A stretch of 64,000 bases of DNA from Gaiella sp. (GCA_027493885.1 JAOSJZ010000001.1:1612001-1676000), one strand, 5' to 3'. Shown: positions 26,445-35,183, counted from the first letter of the stretch. Notes: generated from the sequence alone by a model not told the origin. A program made the numbers and translations.

Positions 26445-28142
26445 ATGGCAGAGGCACGAGACGACGGAGCGGGCGCGCCCGACCCCGACTGGGGCCTCGG
26501 CGCGATCGCCGACCCGGTTGCGTTCGGCGAGGCGATCGCCGGGCTCGGGAAGCGGCTGGCCGGCGACCCGGGGGCGCTCGCGGGCGCGACGATGCGGTTC
26601 GCGACGGGGCTCGTCGAGATCGGCGCCACCGTCGCCGCACGCGCCGTCGGCGCCAAGACGGAAGGACCGATGCCGACGGCCGACCGCGATCCGCGCTTCG
26701 CGGACCAGGCGTGGGAGTCCAACCCGGGGTTCTACGGGCTCCGGCAGTGCTACCTCCTCTGGGCAAGGACGATGCGCGAGCTCGCCGCCTCGGGCTCGGA
26801 CGACGAGCTCGGCGGCAAGGCCGAGTTCGCCGTCGGGCAGCTGGTGGACGCGCTCGCGCCCACGAACTTCCTGCTCGGGAACCCGACCGCGCTCAAGCGC
26901 GCGTTCGAGACCGGCGGCTCGAGCGTCGCGCGGGGCGTCGCGCGGTTCCTCGACGACGTGGCGACGAACGGCGGCTGGCCGCGCCAGGTCGACACGTCCG
27001 AGCTCGAGCTCGGCAGGGACCTCGCGGCGACACCCGGCAAGGTCGTGTATCGCAACCGGCTGATGGAGCTGATCCAGTACGAGCCGCGCACGGAGTCGGT
27101 CTTCGAGCTCCCGATCCTCTTGAGCCCGCCGTGGATCAACAAGTACTACGTGATGGACCTCGCCCCGGGGAAGAGCTTCGCCGAGTGGGCGCTCGACCAG
27201 GGCCACACGGTCTTCTGCATCTCCTATCGCAACCCGGACGAGTCGTTCCGCGAGATCGGGTTCGAGGACTACCTGCGCGAGGGGCCGCTCGAGGCGCTCG
27301 ACGTCGTGCAGGAGATCACGGGCGCGAGCCAGGTGAACGTCGTGGGCCTCTGCCTCGGCGCGACGCTGGCGGCGGTGATGCTCGCGGACCTCGCGCGAAC
27401 GAAGGGCGGAAGGGAGCGGATCCGCTCCGCGACGCTCCTGAACGCGCTCGTCGACTTCTCCGAGCCGGGACCGCTCGGGAACTTCGTCGACGCGAGGACG
27501 GTCGCGCGCCTCGAGCAGCGGATGGCGAAGCGCGGCTACCTCGAGGCGAGCGAGATGGCCGGCACGTTCAACCTGCTACGTGCAAACGACCTGATCTGGC
27601 GCTACGTCTCCTCGAGCTGGCTCCAGGGCGAGGACCCGCCCACGTTCGACATCCTCCAGTGGAACGAGGACGCGACGCGGATGCCGGCCCGCATGCACTC
27701 CGAGTACCTGCACTGGATGTACCTCGAGAACCGGCTCGCACAGGGCACGCTCGAGATCGGCGGTCGCACGGTCTCGCTCGCGAAAAGTCCGGTCGAGCTC
27801 TACATCCTCTCCGCGCGCGAGGACCACATCACGCCCTGGCACGGCTGTTACCGCACGACGCAGCTCGCCGGCGGGCCGAAGCGGTTCGTGCTCACCTCCT
27901 CCGGTCACATCGCGGGAATCGTCAACCCGCCCGGCCCGAAGCGGAAGCACTGGATGAACGACGCGCTCCCGGCCGACGCTGACGAGTGGCTCGCGGGGGC
28001 GGCGGAGCAGCCCGGCTCCTGGTGGGAGGACTGGGCCCGCTGGGCCGCCGACCGCGGCGGCAAGCGGCGCGAGCCGCCCGCGACGGGAAGCGCGGCGCAC
28101 CCACCGCTCGAGGGCGCGCCGGGCACCTACGTGCGCGGCTAG
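26445..28142 (+). CDS. phaC: Class I poly(3-hydroxyalkanoate) synthase
   Basis: A 565-residue PhaC that polymerises (R)-3-hydroxyacyl-CoA into storage granules. The N-terminal domain includes the PTNFLLGNP motif near residue 140, followed by PPWINKYYVMDL, the nucleophile box GLCLGA with Cys303, the acid in LSAREDHITPW and the base His in SSGHIAGIVNPP. The ATG start is chosen because it gives a standard N-terminus; an upstream in-frame reading is shadow sequence. A 275-bp repeat element separates it from the phasin-like gene that would coat the granule. Confidence 0.93.
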   Translation: MAEARDDGAGAPDPDWGLGAIADPVAFGEAIAGLGKRLAGDPGALAGATMRFATGLVEIGATVAARAVGAKTEGPMPTADRDPRFADQAWESNPGFYGLRQCYLLWARTMRELAASGSDDELGGKAEFAVGQLVDALAPTNFLLGNPTALKRAFETGGSSVARGVARFLDDVATNGGWPRQVDTSELELGRDLAATPGKVVYRNRLMELIQYEPRTESVFELPILLSPPWINKYYVMDLAPGKSFAEWALDQGHTVFCISYRNPDESFREIGFEDYLREGPLEALDVVQEITGASQVNVVGLCLGATLAAVMLADLARTKGGRERIRSATLLNALVDFSEPGPLGNFVDARTVARLEQRMAKRGYLEASEMAGTFNLLRANDLIWRYVSSSWLQGEDPPTFDILQWNEDATRMPARMHSEYLHWMYLENRLAQGTLEIGGRTVSLAKSPVELYILSAREDHITPWHGCYRTTQLAGGPKRFVLTSSGHIAGIVNPPGPKRKHWMNDALPADADEWLAGAAEQPGSWWEDWARWAADRGGKRREPPATGSAAHPPLEGAPGTYVRG

Positions 28143-28182
28143 AACCGGCGGTCTCATCGGCATCGTTGCCAATGTAGACAAT

Positions 28183-28457
28183 CGGTGTCAGACACCGTTC
28201 TTGTCAAGGGGACAGCGCGCCGACTCTGTGCCAATCTGTGCACAGGGTCGTCCGCCGCATGGACGCGCGTCTTCCGCCGCTCTCTGATGACCGCATCGGA
28301 TCCGCGTCGTCCGCCGCTCTCTGATCACGCCGGCTTGTTTTGTTTCCTCGGAGGCAGAGATCTCGCCGACACGCCCGCCGGCCACCGGCAGGGTGTGGAT
28401 CGACTGTCCCGAAGACGGCACCGTCTCACCCTTTGACACAAACGGTGTCTGACACCG
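28183..28457 (+). repeat. 275-bp repeat element with inverted CGGTGTCAGACACCG ends
   Basis: Fills the ~400-bp gap between phaC and the phasin-like gene. It begins with CGGTGTCAGACACCG followed by TTCTTGTCAAGGGG and ends with the inverted copy preceded by CCCTTTGACACAAA, the mirror image of the same TGTCAAGG tail. Inside, GTCNTCCGCCGC recurs three times, twice as a longer repeat ending CTCTCTGAT. Terminal structure and length match the 271-bp element at 6819. The right end lies 28 bases from the phasin promoter -35 box, so the element may affect expression. Confidence 0.7.
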
Positions 28458-28484
28458 CTCCGACAGCGCTCCGGCGATTTGTGC

Positions 28485-28514
28485 TTGACATAGTATGCAG
28501 TTCTCGCGTACTAT
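28485..28514 (+). promoter_or_regulatory. Sigma70-type promoter with dyad before the phasin-like gene
   Basis: TTGACA at 28485-28490, an 18-base spacer and TACTAT at 28509-28514. The -10 box and an ATAGTA overlapping the -35 form an inverted repeat 13 bases apart, a likely operator for the adjacent XRE regulator or a PhaR-like repressor. This AT-rich patch stands out in its GC-rich surroundings. Confidence 0.65.
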
Positions 28515-28546
28515 TACGATCAAGCAAACCCCGAAAGGACACCGTT

Positions 28547-28837
28547 ATGACCACGTACGTCGAGCTTTCCAAGGCCGCGCAGGAGCAGGTCCTCGCCGCC
28601 GTCAAGCAGAGCCAGGAGCTCGCGCTGGCCGGTGTCGAGCTGTGGGCGTCGAGCGTCGCCCCGCTCGCCAAGGGCCAGCAGCTTCCGGTCCCGTTCGAGA
28701 CGCCCGCCCCGAAGGACGTGGTCGCGAGCTCGTTCGGCTTCGCCGAGCAGCTGCTCGCCTCGCAGAAGAACTTCGCCGAGAAGGTCGTCGCCGCGTCCGC
28801 CCCCGTCTTCCAGGCATCCCCGCCGAAGAAGGCATAG
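28547..28837 (+). CDS. Phasin-like granule-associated protein
   Basis: A 96-residue, low-complexity helical protein: YVELSKAAQEQVLAAVKQSQ, WASSVAPLAKG, a Pro-rich middle (PVPFETPAPKD) and SFGFAEQLLASQKNF plus KVVAASAP. This amphipathic two-helix composition with a PxxP spacer is typical of actinobacterial phasins that coat PHA granules. The GGACACCGTT leader and strong promoter suggest high expression. It lies immediately downstream of phaC and upstream of an XRE regulator, the usual PHA context. Confidence 0.75.
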   Translation: MTTYVELSKAAQEQVLAAVKQSQELALAGVELWASSVAPLAKGQQLPVPFETPAPKDVVASSFGFAEQLLASQKNFAEKVVAASAPVFQASPPKKA

Positions 28838-28948
28838 GCGGCCGCTTCGTTCTCCGGCGGCGGGGACGGCGTCTGCCTTCCCCGCCGCTCGTGCCCTGCG
28901 CTGCCGCGTCCTCCACGGGCGGGTAGACGCCGAACTACGCTTCCCGCG

Positions 28949-29338
28949 ATGACCGGCTCGGACGAAGCCTGGAAGGCGCAGCAGGAGGCGCTCGGCGCCT
29001 TCATCAAGGCGCAGCGGCAGGTCGCGAACCTCTCGCTCCGCGAGATGGCCCGGCTCACCGATGTCTCGAACGCGTACCTGAGCCAGATCGAGCGGGGCCT
29101 CCATCAACCCTCGGTGCGCGTGCTCCGCTCGCTCGCCGAGGCGCTGAACGTCTCCGCGGAGACGCTGCTCCAGCAGGCGGGGTTGATCGACGACGAGCAC
29201 GCCGGCGAGGAACGGGCTGCGGAGCCTCCCGCGGGGCCCGAGCGGACGGTCGCGGCGATCCTCGCCGACCCGAGCCTCACGCCCGAGCAGCGCGACGCGC
29301 TGCTCACGGTCTACCGCAGCTACTCGACTGGGGCCTGA
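28949..29338 (+). CDS. XRE-family transcriptional regulator
   Basis: A 129-residue protein with an N-terminal helix-turn-helix (residues ~15-70: FIKAQRQVANLSLREMARL, then SNAYLSQIERGLHQPS) and a short C-terminal region (PSLTPEQRDALLTVYRSYS). XRE proteins with this tail often sit beside actinobacterial phasin genes; together with the dyad in the phasin promoter this suggests a PHA-granule regulator, which is inference. It is co-directional with the phasin gene, 111 bp downstream. Confidence 0.8.
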   Translation: MTGSDEAWKAQQEALGAFIKAQRQVANLSLREMARLTDVSNAYLSQIERGLHQPSVRVLRSLAEALNVSAETLLQQAGLIDDEHAGEERAAEPPAGPERTVAAILADPSLTPEQRDALLTVYRSYSTGA

Positions 29339-29407
29339 TCGCGCGACAACGCCGGTGAGCCACGGTCCCGTGGAGCCGGCGGGGCTGGACTGCCCTCGCC
29401 AACGGGT

Positions 29408-29532
29408 CGCTGGCGCGACGCACGCGCGTTGTTCGAACGAGCGCTCGGCGACTACCACCGCTTTGCGCGGGAGACGGTGCGGGAGATCGGCCGCGTGCTC
29501 GTCGAGGCGTGCGGCGTCGTCCCGGGAATGCG
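29408..29532 (+). pseudogene. N-terminal fragment of a SAM methyltransferase
   Basis: The segment reads WRDARALFERALGDYHRFA, then REIGRVLVEACGVVPGMRV. This is the helix and approach to motif I of class I methyltransferases, where VLDVGxGTG should follow. Instead the frame runs into the antisense of the next gene's 3' end. No start codon or ribosome-binding site is evident. Confidence 0.45.
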
Positions 29533-29536
29533 CGTC

Positions 29537-30620
29537 TCAGCCCCGGGAGACGATCTCGCGCACGACATCGTCGATCGCAGCGACGCGCTCGTGGTCTCCG
29601 AGCCGGCGCGTGGCGTAGCCGATCGCATACTCCTCCTCGCCCCACCACCCGAGGTTGCCGCCGAGCCCGCCCATCCCGAAGCCGCCCTCGTCGAGGTCGA
29701 TCTGCACGCCGAGGCCCCAGGCGACGTCGCGGCCGAGGACCCTGTCCCCGGCGACGAGCTGCGGCGTCGTCAGCTCTTCGACGAGCCCGCTCGACAGCAG
29801 GCGGACCCCGTCGAGCGTCCCACCCGCGCCGAGCGCCGCGTAGAAGCGAGCGAGGGCGAGCGCGGTGCCGTGACCGTTGACGGCGGGGATCTCCGCGGCC
29901 CGCCAGGCGGCCCCGTTGACGATGTCGGGGTCCGCGATCTCCTTCGGCCGCGCGAGCGGCGCGACGAACGTCCCCTCGGGGTCGACCATGTCGGCGGCCC
30001 GGCGCTGCAGGCCGCGCGAGAGCCCGACGTGGTAGTCCAGCCCCCACGGCCCGGCGAGCTCGTCACGGAGAAAGCCGCCGAGTGAACGCCCGTCGACGCG
30101 GCGGACGACCTCCCCGACGAGGTGGCCGTACGTCACGACGTGCTCGGCGTGTGCTGTGCCGGGCGGCCACTCGGGTGGCGAGGCCTCGAGGAGGGCGACG
30201 GTCGCGTCCCAGTCGAGCAGCGTCGCGAGCGTCGGAGGGTCGTCGAAGAGCGTCAGGCCGGCCTCGTGGGCGAGCAGCTGGCGAACGGTGAGGTCCTCCT
30301 TCCCGGCGCTGCCGAGCGCGGGCCACCAGCGTGTCACCCGATCGTCGAGCCCGACGTGCCCGCGCTCGACGAGGAGCAGGAGGCACGTCGCGACGAGAGG
30401 CTTGACCACGGAGTACGCGTTGACGATCGTCCCGGGGCCCCAGAGCGAGCCCGAGTCGTCCGCCGTCCCGCCGGCGAGATCCACCACGACCCGGCCCTCG
30501 ACGATCACCGCGAGCGCCGCACCGATCTCGCCCGCCCCGCGTCGCGAAGCCGTCCGTAAACGCGTCAGCGACCGCCGCAAAGGCGGGATCGACCGTTCCC
30601 CGCGACGACTCGGCCGGCAT
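29537..30620 (-). CDS. Serine hydrolase, beta-lactamase (class C/EstB) family, frameshifted
   Basis: A protein of about 360 residues. The nucleophile motif SVVK (in NAYSVVKPLVA) is the SxxK of class C-like serine hydrolases, with TYGHLVGEVVRR as the Tyr motif and GLGGNLGWWGEEE near the KTG position. The long reading starts at an unlikely internal ATG; the natural N-terminus (MPAESSRGTVDPAFAAVAD, TDGFATR) is in another frame. Removing one C from 30535-30538 joins them as GFATRAGEIGAALAV. Likely an esterase or peptidase-like hydrolase rather than an antibiotic-resistance enzyme. Confidence 0.78.
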
Positions 30621-30671
30621 CGGCGGAGGTATACGCGAAGCCGGCGCCCCGCTCACCGTATCCTGGGCACG

Positions 30672-31073
30672 GTGAACGATCGGACCGCGTCGGCTCCGGT
30701 GCGCGCGCTCTGGCTCGGCCTCGCGGGAGCGAGCCTCGCCCTCGGGGCGCTCGGCGTCGTCCTCCCGCTGCTGCCGACGACGCCGTTCGTCCTCGTCGCC
30801 GCGTACGCGGCTGCGAGGGGCTCGACGCGGCTCCACGCCTGGATCCTCCGTCACCGCGCCTTTGGTCCGGTCGTCCGGGACTGGCAGGCGAGCGGCGCCG
30901 TCGCACCGCGGACGAAGCGTGTCGCGCTCGCGACGATGATGCTCTCGGCGGCCGTGGTGGCGCTCGTCGCGCCGCTCGCGGTCGCGGCTGCTGCCACCGC
31001 GGCGATGGCACTTGTCGGTGCGTGGCTCTGGCGACGGCCGGAGCCCGCACGCGAACGCTCCGGCGGCGCCTGA
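30672..31073 (+). CDS. DUF454 (YbaN-like) membrane protein
   Basis: A 133-residue protein: two N-terminal helices with the family motif LGVVLPLLPTTPFVLVAAY, a short loop with LHAWILRHRAFGPVVRDW, then two more helices. The LPxLPTTPF and G..V..W elements define DUF454. Function unknown. GTG start, divergent from the serine hydrolase with about 50 bases between starts. Confidence 0.85.
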   Translation: MNDRTASAPVRALWLGLAGASLALGALGVVLPLLPTTPFVLVAAYAAARGSTRLHAWILRHRAFGPVVRDWQASGAVAPRTKRVALATMMLSAAVVALVAPLAVAAAATAAMALVGAWLWRRPEPARERSGGA

Positions 31074-31076
31074 CCG

Positions 31077-31295
31077 TCAGCCGCACCCGCCCGCTTCGGC
31101 AGCGACCGGGCGGCCGCCGCGCGCCCGACCGAAGGCGGCGCGCGCGTCCGACAGCCGGCGCCTGCTCGGCTTCGGCGCCCGACCGGCGCGATACCGGTCG
31201 GCGGAAGCCTCCCACGCGAACGGGGGGCCGTACAGGTACGGGCGCGCGGAGCGCATGGCCAGCTCCTCGATCGACGTCATCTGCATCCGGGGCAT
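31077..31295 (-). CDS. Possible small basic protein
   Basis: A 72-residue frame with a good ribosome-binding site (GAGGAGG) nine bases before ATG. It begins MPRMQMTSIEELAMRSARP and contains YLYGPPFAWEASADRYRAG, followed by an Arg/Ala-rich tail. The aromatic-rich middle looks more protein-like than typical shadow frames, but I recognise no family. It occupies the gap between DUF454 and the antiporter on the opposite strand. Confidence 0.4.
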   Translation of the reverse strand: MPRMQMTSIEELAMRSARPYLYGPPFAWEASADRYRAGRAPKPSRRRLSDARAAFGRARGGRPVAAEAGGCG

Positions 31296-31492
31296 CGTCT
31301 GCTTCCTCCTCATGGGCTCGGTCGGACGCTCCGAGCATGCCCCTCCCCGACCCGCGCCTCGGGGGTGCCGACCGGCATTCGACGGTGCGGGTCACCGTAC
31401 GCGCGGCTTGACCCGATCCGCTGAAAGCCGCAGCACGGCGCGGTGTTCACCCGAGGCGCCCGGCGCCCGGCGACGGGATACTCGGGCAGACG

Positions 31493-33131
31493 GTGGACGG
31501 CTCTTACCTCGCAGCCCTGGATTTCTCCGACGACGTGTTCGTGCAGGTCGCGGCGATTCTCGTGGTCTCGGCGGCGGCCGGCGCGGTGGCGGTCTGGCTC
31601 CGGCTCCCGCTCGTGATCGCCTACGTCGCCGTCGGCGTGATCGTCGGGCCGAGCGCGGCGGACCTCGTCGAGCCGGGCGGCCAGCTCGAGCTGTTCGCGC
31701 AGCTCGGGATCGCCCTCCTGCTCTTCGTCGTCGGGCTGAAGCTCGACGTCCACGTCATCCGTACGCTCGGCCCGGTCGCGCTCGCCGCGGGCGGCGCCCA
31801 GGTGGCGATCGTCGCGGCGGGCGGCTTCCTCCTCGCCCTCGCGCTCGGGCTTGCCGCCACACCGGCGTTGTACGTGGGGATCGGCGTCGCGTTCTCGAGC
31901 ACCATCATCGTGGTCAAGCTCCTCTCCGACCGACGCGAGCTCGACGACCTCCACGGCCGTCTCGCGCTCGGAATCCTCATCGTGCAGGACCTCGTCGTCG
32001 TGGTCGTGCTGATCGCCGTCACCGCGGAGGGCTCGACCGGCGCCGCGCTCGTCGGCGTCGGCGCAAGGGGCACGGCTCTGCTCATCGTGCTCGTGGCCCT
32101 CGCGCGCTACGCCCTGACGCCGCTGCTCCACCGGCTCGCGCGCCTCCCCGACCTGCTGGTGCTGTTCGCGATCGCCTGGGCGGTGGCACTCGGCGCGATC
32201 GCCGAGGAGATCGGTCTGGGGATCGAGGTCGGCGCGTTCCTCGGCGGCGTCTCGCTCGCCTCGACGCCCTACCGCGAAGCGATCGGATCGCGTCTCGTCA
32301 CGCTCCGCGACTTCCTCCTGCTCTTCTTCTTCATCGACCTCGGCTCGCGGCTCGAGCCCGGCCGGGTCGTGGACCACCTCGCGATCGCGGTCGTCCTCTC
32401 CGCCTTCGTGCTCATGGTCAAGCCCGCCGTGGTGATGGGTCTGCTCGGCGCGCTGCGCTACCGCGCGAGGGTCTCGCTCCAGACGGGGCTCGCGCTGGCG
32501 CAGATCAGCGAGTTCTCACTCATCCTCGCGGCGGTCGGGCTACGGCTCCGGGCACGTCGACGAGGAGACGACCTCACTGCTCACCGTCGTCGCGCTCGTC
32601 ACGATCGCCGTCTCGGTCTACGTGTACCCGCAGGCGGACGCTCTTGGCATGCGATTCGCCGGCGCGCTCGCCCTGTTCGAGCGCGGCACGCCGCGGCCGG
32701 ACGGGCAGCGGGAGCCCGACGTGCAGCCCGAGGTCATCGTCCTCGGCCTGGGGCGCTACGGCGCGGGAGTGGTCGAGGGCCTGCGTCAACGCGGCTTCGC
32801 CGTCCTCGGCGTCGACTTCGACCCGGTCGCGCTCGGGCAATGGGCGGATCGCGGCGTCGACGTGCTCTACGCCGACGCGGAGGATCCGGGGCTCCCCCAC
32901 CTCCTCCCGCTGCCCGAGCGCGGGTGGGTCGTCAGCACGCTTCGCCGTGTCGACGCGAACCTCGCGCTCCTCCACGCACTCGCACACGACGGGTACCGCG
33001 GCCAGGTCGCCGTGGCCGCGCACCAGCCCGCGGACATCGTCCGGCTCACGCGGGCGGGCGCCCACCACGTGCTGATGCCGTACGGCTCCGCCGCTCGGGA
33101 CGTCGTCGACCTGATCGCAGACGGCGGCTAG
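31493..33131 (+). CDS. KefB-type CPA2 cation:proton antiporter with TrkA-N domain, frameshifted
   Basis: The N-terminal ~350 residues form a 12-13-helix Na+/H+ exchanger domain (LPLVIAYVAVGVIVGPSAA, FSSTIIVVKLLSDRRELDD, EVGAFLGGVSLASTPYR). The C-terminal half is a TrkA-N/RCK nucleotide-binding domain (VIVLGLGRYGAGVVEGL, then GVDFDP). The two are joined only if one base is removed near 32540: the sequence then reads ILAAVGYGSGHVDEETTSLL. The intact protein has about 545 residues and probably exports K+ or Na+ in exchange for protons under NAD(P)H or ligand control. Its TAG shares a CTAG with the convergent small gene. Confidence 0.85.
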
Positions 33132-33286
33132 GCGGGCTGCTGCGAAGCCTCGGCCTGGAGCTTCGCGAGCAGCTGCTTGACACTGCGAAGGACGTCCGCC
33201 TCCTCGTGACCGAAGTCGTCGAGGTACGCGCGGACCGCCGCCAGGAGCAACTTCAGCTCCTCGTCGTCGAGCACGAGTGTCTTCAT
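33128..33286 (-). CDS. Small protein of unknown function (52 aa)
   Basis: A 52-residue acidic helical protein beginning MKTLVLDDEELKLLLAAVRA, continuing YLDDFGHEEADVLRSVKQLL and ending with a Gln/Ala tail. It starts ten bases after the anti-sigma gene stop and ends sharing a CTAG with the antiporter stop. Regular hydrophobic spacing and operon position support a real gene. Function unknown; a regulatory partner of the sigma/anti-sigma pair is possible. Confidence 0.6.
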   Translation of the reverse strand: MKTLVLDDEELKLLLAAVRAYLDDFGHEEADVLRSVKQLLAKLQAEASQQPA

Positions 33287-33295
33287 GCCTCGAGC

Positions 33296-33532
33296 CTACT
33301 CCAGTCCCTGCTCTCGGAGGAGGGCGAGCAGGCTCTCGTGCTCCTCGTGGCATGCCGGGCACCCCTGAAGATGCGCCGCGAGGCCCGGGAGGGCGGCGTC
33401 GGCGTCGGCGCCGGCGAGCTCGAGCTCGACGTAGCGGTCGAGCTCCGCGAAGCAGGTCTCGCAGCTCACCTCGGGCGCGGCAGGCCCGAGCAGCCGCGCG
33501 ACGAGGCGCTCCGTGCTGGTCGGTTGGGTCAC
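33296..33532 (-). CDS. Zinc-finger (ZAS/zf-HC2) anti-sigma factor
   Basis: A 78-residue protein with the ZAS-type metal site: CETC near residue 24, then HLQGCPAC near 54 (the HxxxCxxC part). Such domains bind and silence the cognate sigma factor, often redox-sensitively. No membrane segment is present, so it is a soluble anti-sigma. The GTG start overlaps the sigma stop (GTGA), a typical coupled sigma/anti-sigma arrangement. Confidence 0.85.
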   Translation of the reverse strand: MTQPTSTERLVARLLGPAAPEVSCETCFAELDRYVELELAGADADAALPGLAAHLQGCPACHEEHESLLALLREQGLE

Positions 33533-34236
33533 GTCACCTCCTTCGTCGTCCCGCCCGGCGCGTGCCCCGATTTCTCGAGGTGCCGGCGCAGCCTGCGACG
33601 GGCATCGTGCAACGTCTTGTAGAGCGCGCCCCGGGTCGTGTGCCGGCGCTCCGCCAGCACGTCGATGGGAACCTCGTTCAGGGCCAGAGCGACGAGCACG
33701 TCACGCTGGTTCGGGGTCAGCACCCCGGCGATGCCGTCGCGGATCGCCCGGAGGAGCTCGCTCGTCTCGACCGTTTCCCCCGGCCCTGCGGCCGCGTCCG
33801 AGAGGACTGCCCACGCGTTGTCCTCGACGGGAACCTCGCGGCCCTGCCAGGCGCGCCGGCGCACGGTCACGGACGCCTGGTAGAGCGCGAACTTGTAGGC
33901 CCAGGTCGTGAAGCGGGAGAGCCCGCGGAACTCGTCGAGTCGCGTGAGAACGGCCAGCAGCGCGTCGTCCGCCGCCTCCTGCGCGATGTCGTCGAGGTCG
34001 CCGCGCAGGTGTGGCTGCGACGCGCGCCTGCGGCTCGTCTCGAACCGCGTGGCGCGAAGCAGCAGCGCGTGGAGGCGCGCGACCGCCTGCTCGCGCGCCG
34101 CGCCGGCACCGCGGAGGTCGTCGAGCCAGGCCCGCGACTCGGCATCGAGCGGCACGGCCACGCCGGCCTCACCGGCCGGCGAACGCGGCGCCGCGGCTCG
34201 CTCCACGGGAGAGACGATAGAGGTGACTCCGCTCAC
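33529..34236 (-). CDS. ECF-like RNA polymerase sigma factor
   Basis: A 235-residue sigma factor. Region 2 includes LDDIAQEAADDALLAVL and FRGLSRFTTWAYKFAL (around residues 85-125); region 4 includes LTPNQRDVLVALALNEVPI and TTRGALYKTLHDARRR, a canonical HTH. It has a ~60-residue N-terminal extension. The GTG start overlaps the stop of the small upstream gene (GTGA), arguing against an internal GTG 30 bases downstream. It is coupled to the anti-sigma gene, and its regulon is unknown. Confidence 0.88.
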   Translation of the reverse strand: MSGVTSIVSPVERAAAPRSPAGEAGVAVPLDAESRAWLDDLRGAGAAREQAVARLHALLLRATRFETSRRRASQPHLRGDLDDIAQEAADDALLAVLTRLDEFRGLSRFTTWAYKFALYQASVTVRRRAWQGREVPVEDNAWAVLSDAAAGPGETVETSELLRAIRDGIAGVLTPNQRDVLVALALNEVPIDVLAERRHTTRGALYKTLHDARRRLRRHLEKSGHAPGGTTKEVT

Positions 34237-34472
34237 GCGGCGTGCGCCCCGTCGTCCAGGGGAGCGAGGATGCGCGCCGCGAGCGCCGGGACGCAGCCGC
34301 GCTCGACGAGGTCGACGAGCTCGTGGAGGTCGTAGCGCGTGTCCCGCGCGAGCCGGGCGGCGAGCCCGCGCGGGAACCCCGTGTCCACGAGCCGGCCGAA
34401 GCGCCACTCGATCGGGGACGCGGGCGCCGGGTCCCGTGCCCCTGTCTCCCGCTCGTGGTCGATGTACGGCAT
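34233..34472 (-). CDS. Small protein upstream of the sigma factor
   Basis: A 79-residue protein: MPYIDHERETGARDPAPASP, then WRFGRLVDTGFPRGLAARLA and a helical tail with LVERGCVPALAARILAPLDD. A single Cys lies in the GCVPALA segment. I recognise no named family, although the GCxPxLAxRIL phrase looks like a recurrent actinobacterial motif. It is translationally coupled to the sigma factor. Confidence 0.6.
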   Translation of the reverse strand: MPYIDHERETGARDPAPASPIEWRFGRLVDTGFPRGLAARLARDTRYDLHELVDLVERGCVPALAARILAPLDDGAHAA

Positions 34473-34493
34473 GCCGCCCTCGTCCTCCCCGGC

Positions 34494-35183
34494 CTAGGCG
34501 AACCGCGCCGGGAACTGCTGGACGATGCCCTCGCTCAGCATGTCCGCCATGCCGAGTGCCTGCTTCACGATCGCGTCGTAGACACGCACGTCGAGCGTCC
34601 AGCGGCCCTGCAGGCGCGCGACCACCTCCTGGGTGGTGAGGGCGAGGTGAGTCCGCAGCATCGACTTCATCTCGCCGAGCTTCCAGGAGTCCGGGTTGGC
34701 GTCGTGGAGGAACCCGGCGATCGCGTCAGCGTTTCGCTGCCACGCAGCCTGCTCGCTGGCGAGCTTCGCCTTGTTCCCCGCCTTCGCCGCAGCGATGAGG
34801 TCGGCGGCGACGAGGATGTGCTGCCGCAGGAGCCGCGTCAGCTCGTTTCCGGCCGCGTCCCCGTAGAAGGGCTTGACTGCATTGCCGATGTCCGCCTGGT
34901 TGCGGAGCAGCCGAGCCACCGTCGCCTTCGTGTCCGGGGAGCCGGTCGTGAGGCTGATGATCGCGAGCCTCGTCCAGCTCACGTGGTCCTCCCAGAGGCT
35001 CCGGAGCCCCTGGTACAGCGCGACCTCCGAGCTCGTCCTCGCCGCGGTCGACGTGTCGTGCGCGAGGCCGTGGGCCTGGGCGCCCTGCCCTCCCGAGAGT
35101 GCGAGCGCGGCGAGGGCGGCGGCGAGGGCTGTCACCAGCGTGAGCGCGAGCCGGCCCGCGGGCCACGTGCGTGCGTGAGTCAT
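34494..35183 (-). CDS. Secreted helical protein (often misannotated as acetylglutamate kinase)
   Basis: A 229-residue protein with an N-terminal signal-like segment (GRLALTLVTALAAALAALAL, then SGGQGAQAHG) and a mature helical domain: LWEDHVSWTRLAIISLTTG, ARLLRNQADIGNAVKPFYGD, HILVAADLIAAAKAGN and MADMLSEGIVQQFP. It resembles a Bacillus/Paenibacillus family of membrane-associated proteins mislabelled as acetylglutamate kinase; there is no kinase motif, so I do not use that name. Its ATG overlaps the stop of the upstream membrane-protein gene (ATGA). Confidence 0.7.
   Translation of the reverse strand: MTHARTWPAGRLALTLVTALAAALAALALSGGQGAQAHGLAHDTSTAARTSSEVALYQGLRSLWEDHVSWTRLAIISLTTGSPDTKATVARLLRNQADIGNAVKPFYGDAAGNELTRLLRQHILVAADLIAAAKAGNKAKLASEQAAWQRNADAIAGFLHDANPDSWKLGEMKSMLRTHLALTTQEVVARLQGRWTLDVRVYDAIVKQALGMADMLSEGIVQQFPARFA

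Noticed and set aside
29537-30620. Calling the serine hydrolase an antibiotic-resistance beta-lactamase
   Set aside because: The fold and SxxK motif are shared by many esterases and peptidases; there is no signal peptide or resistance-specific context.
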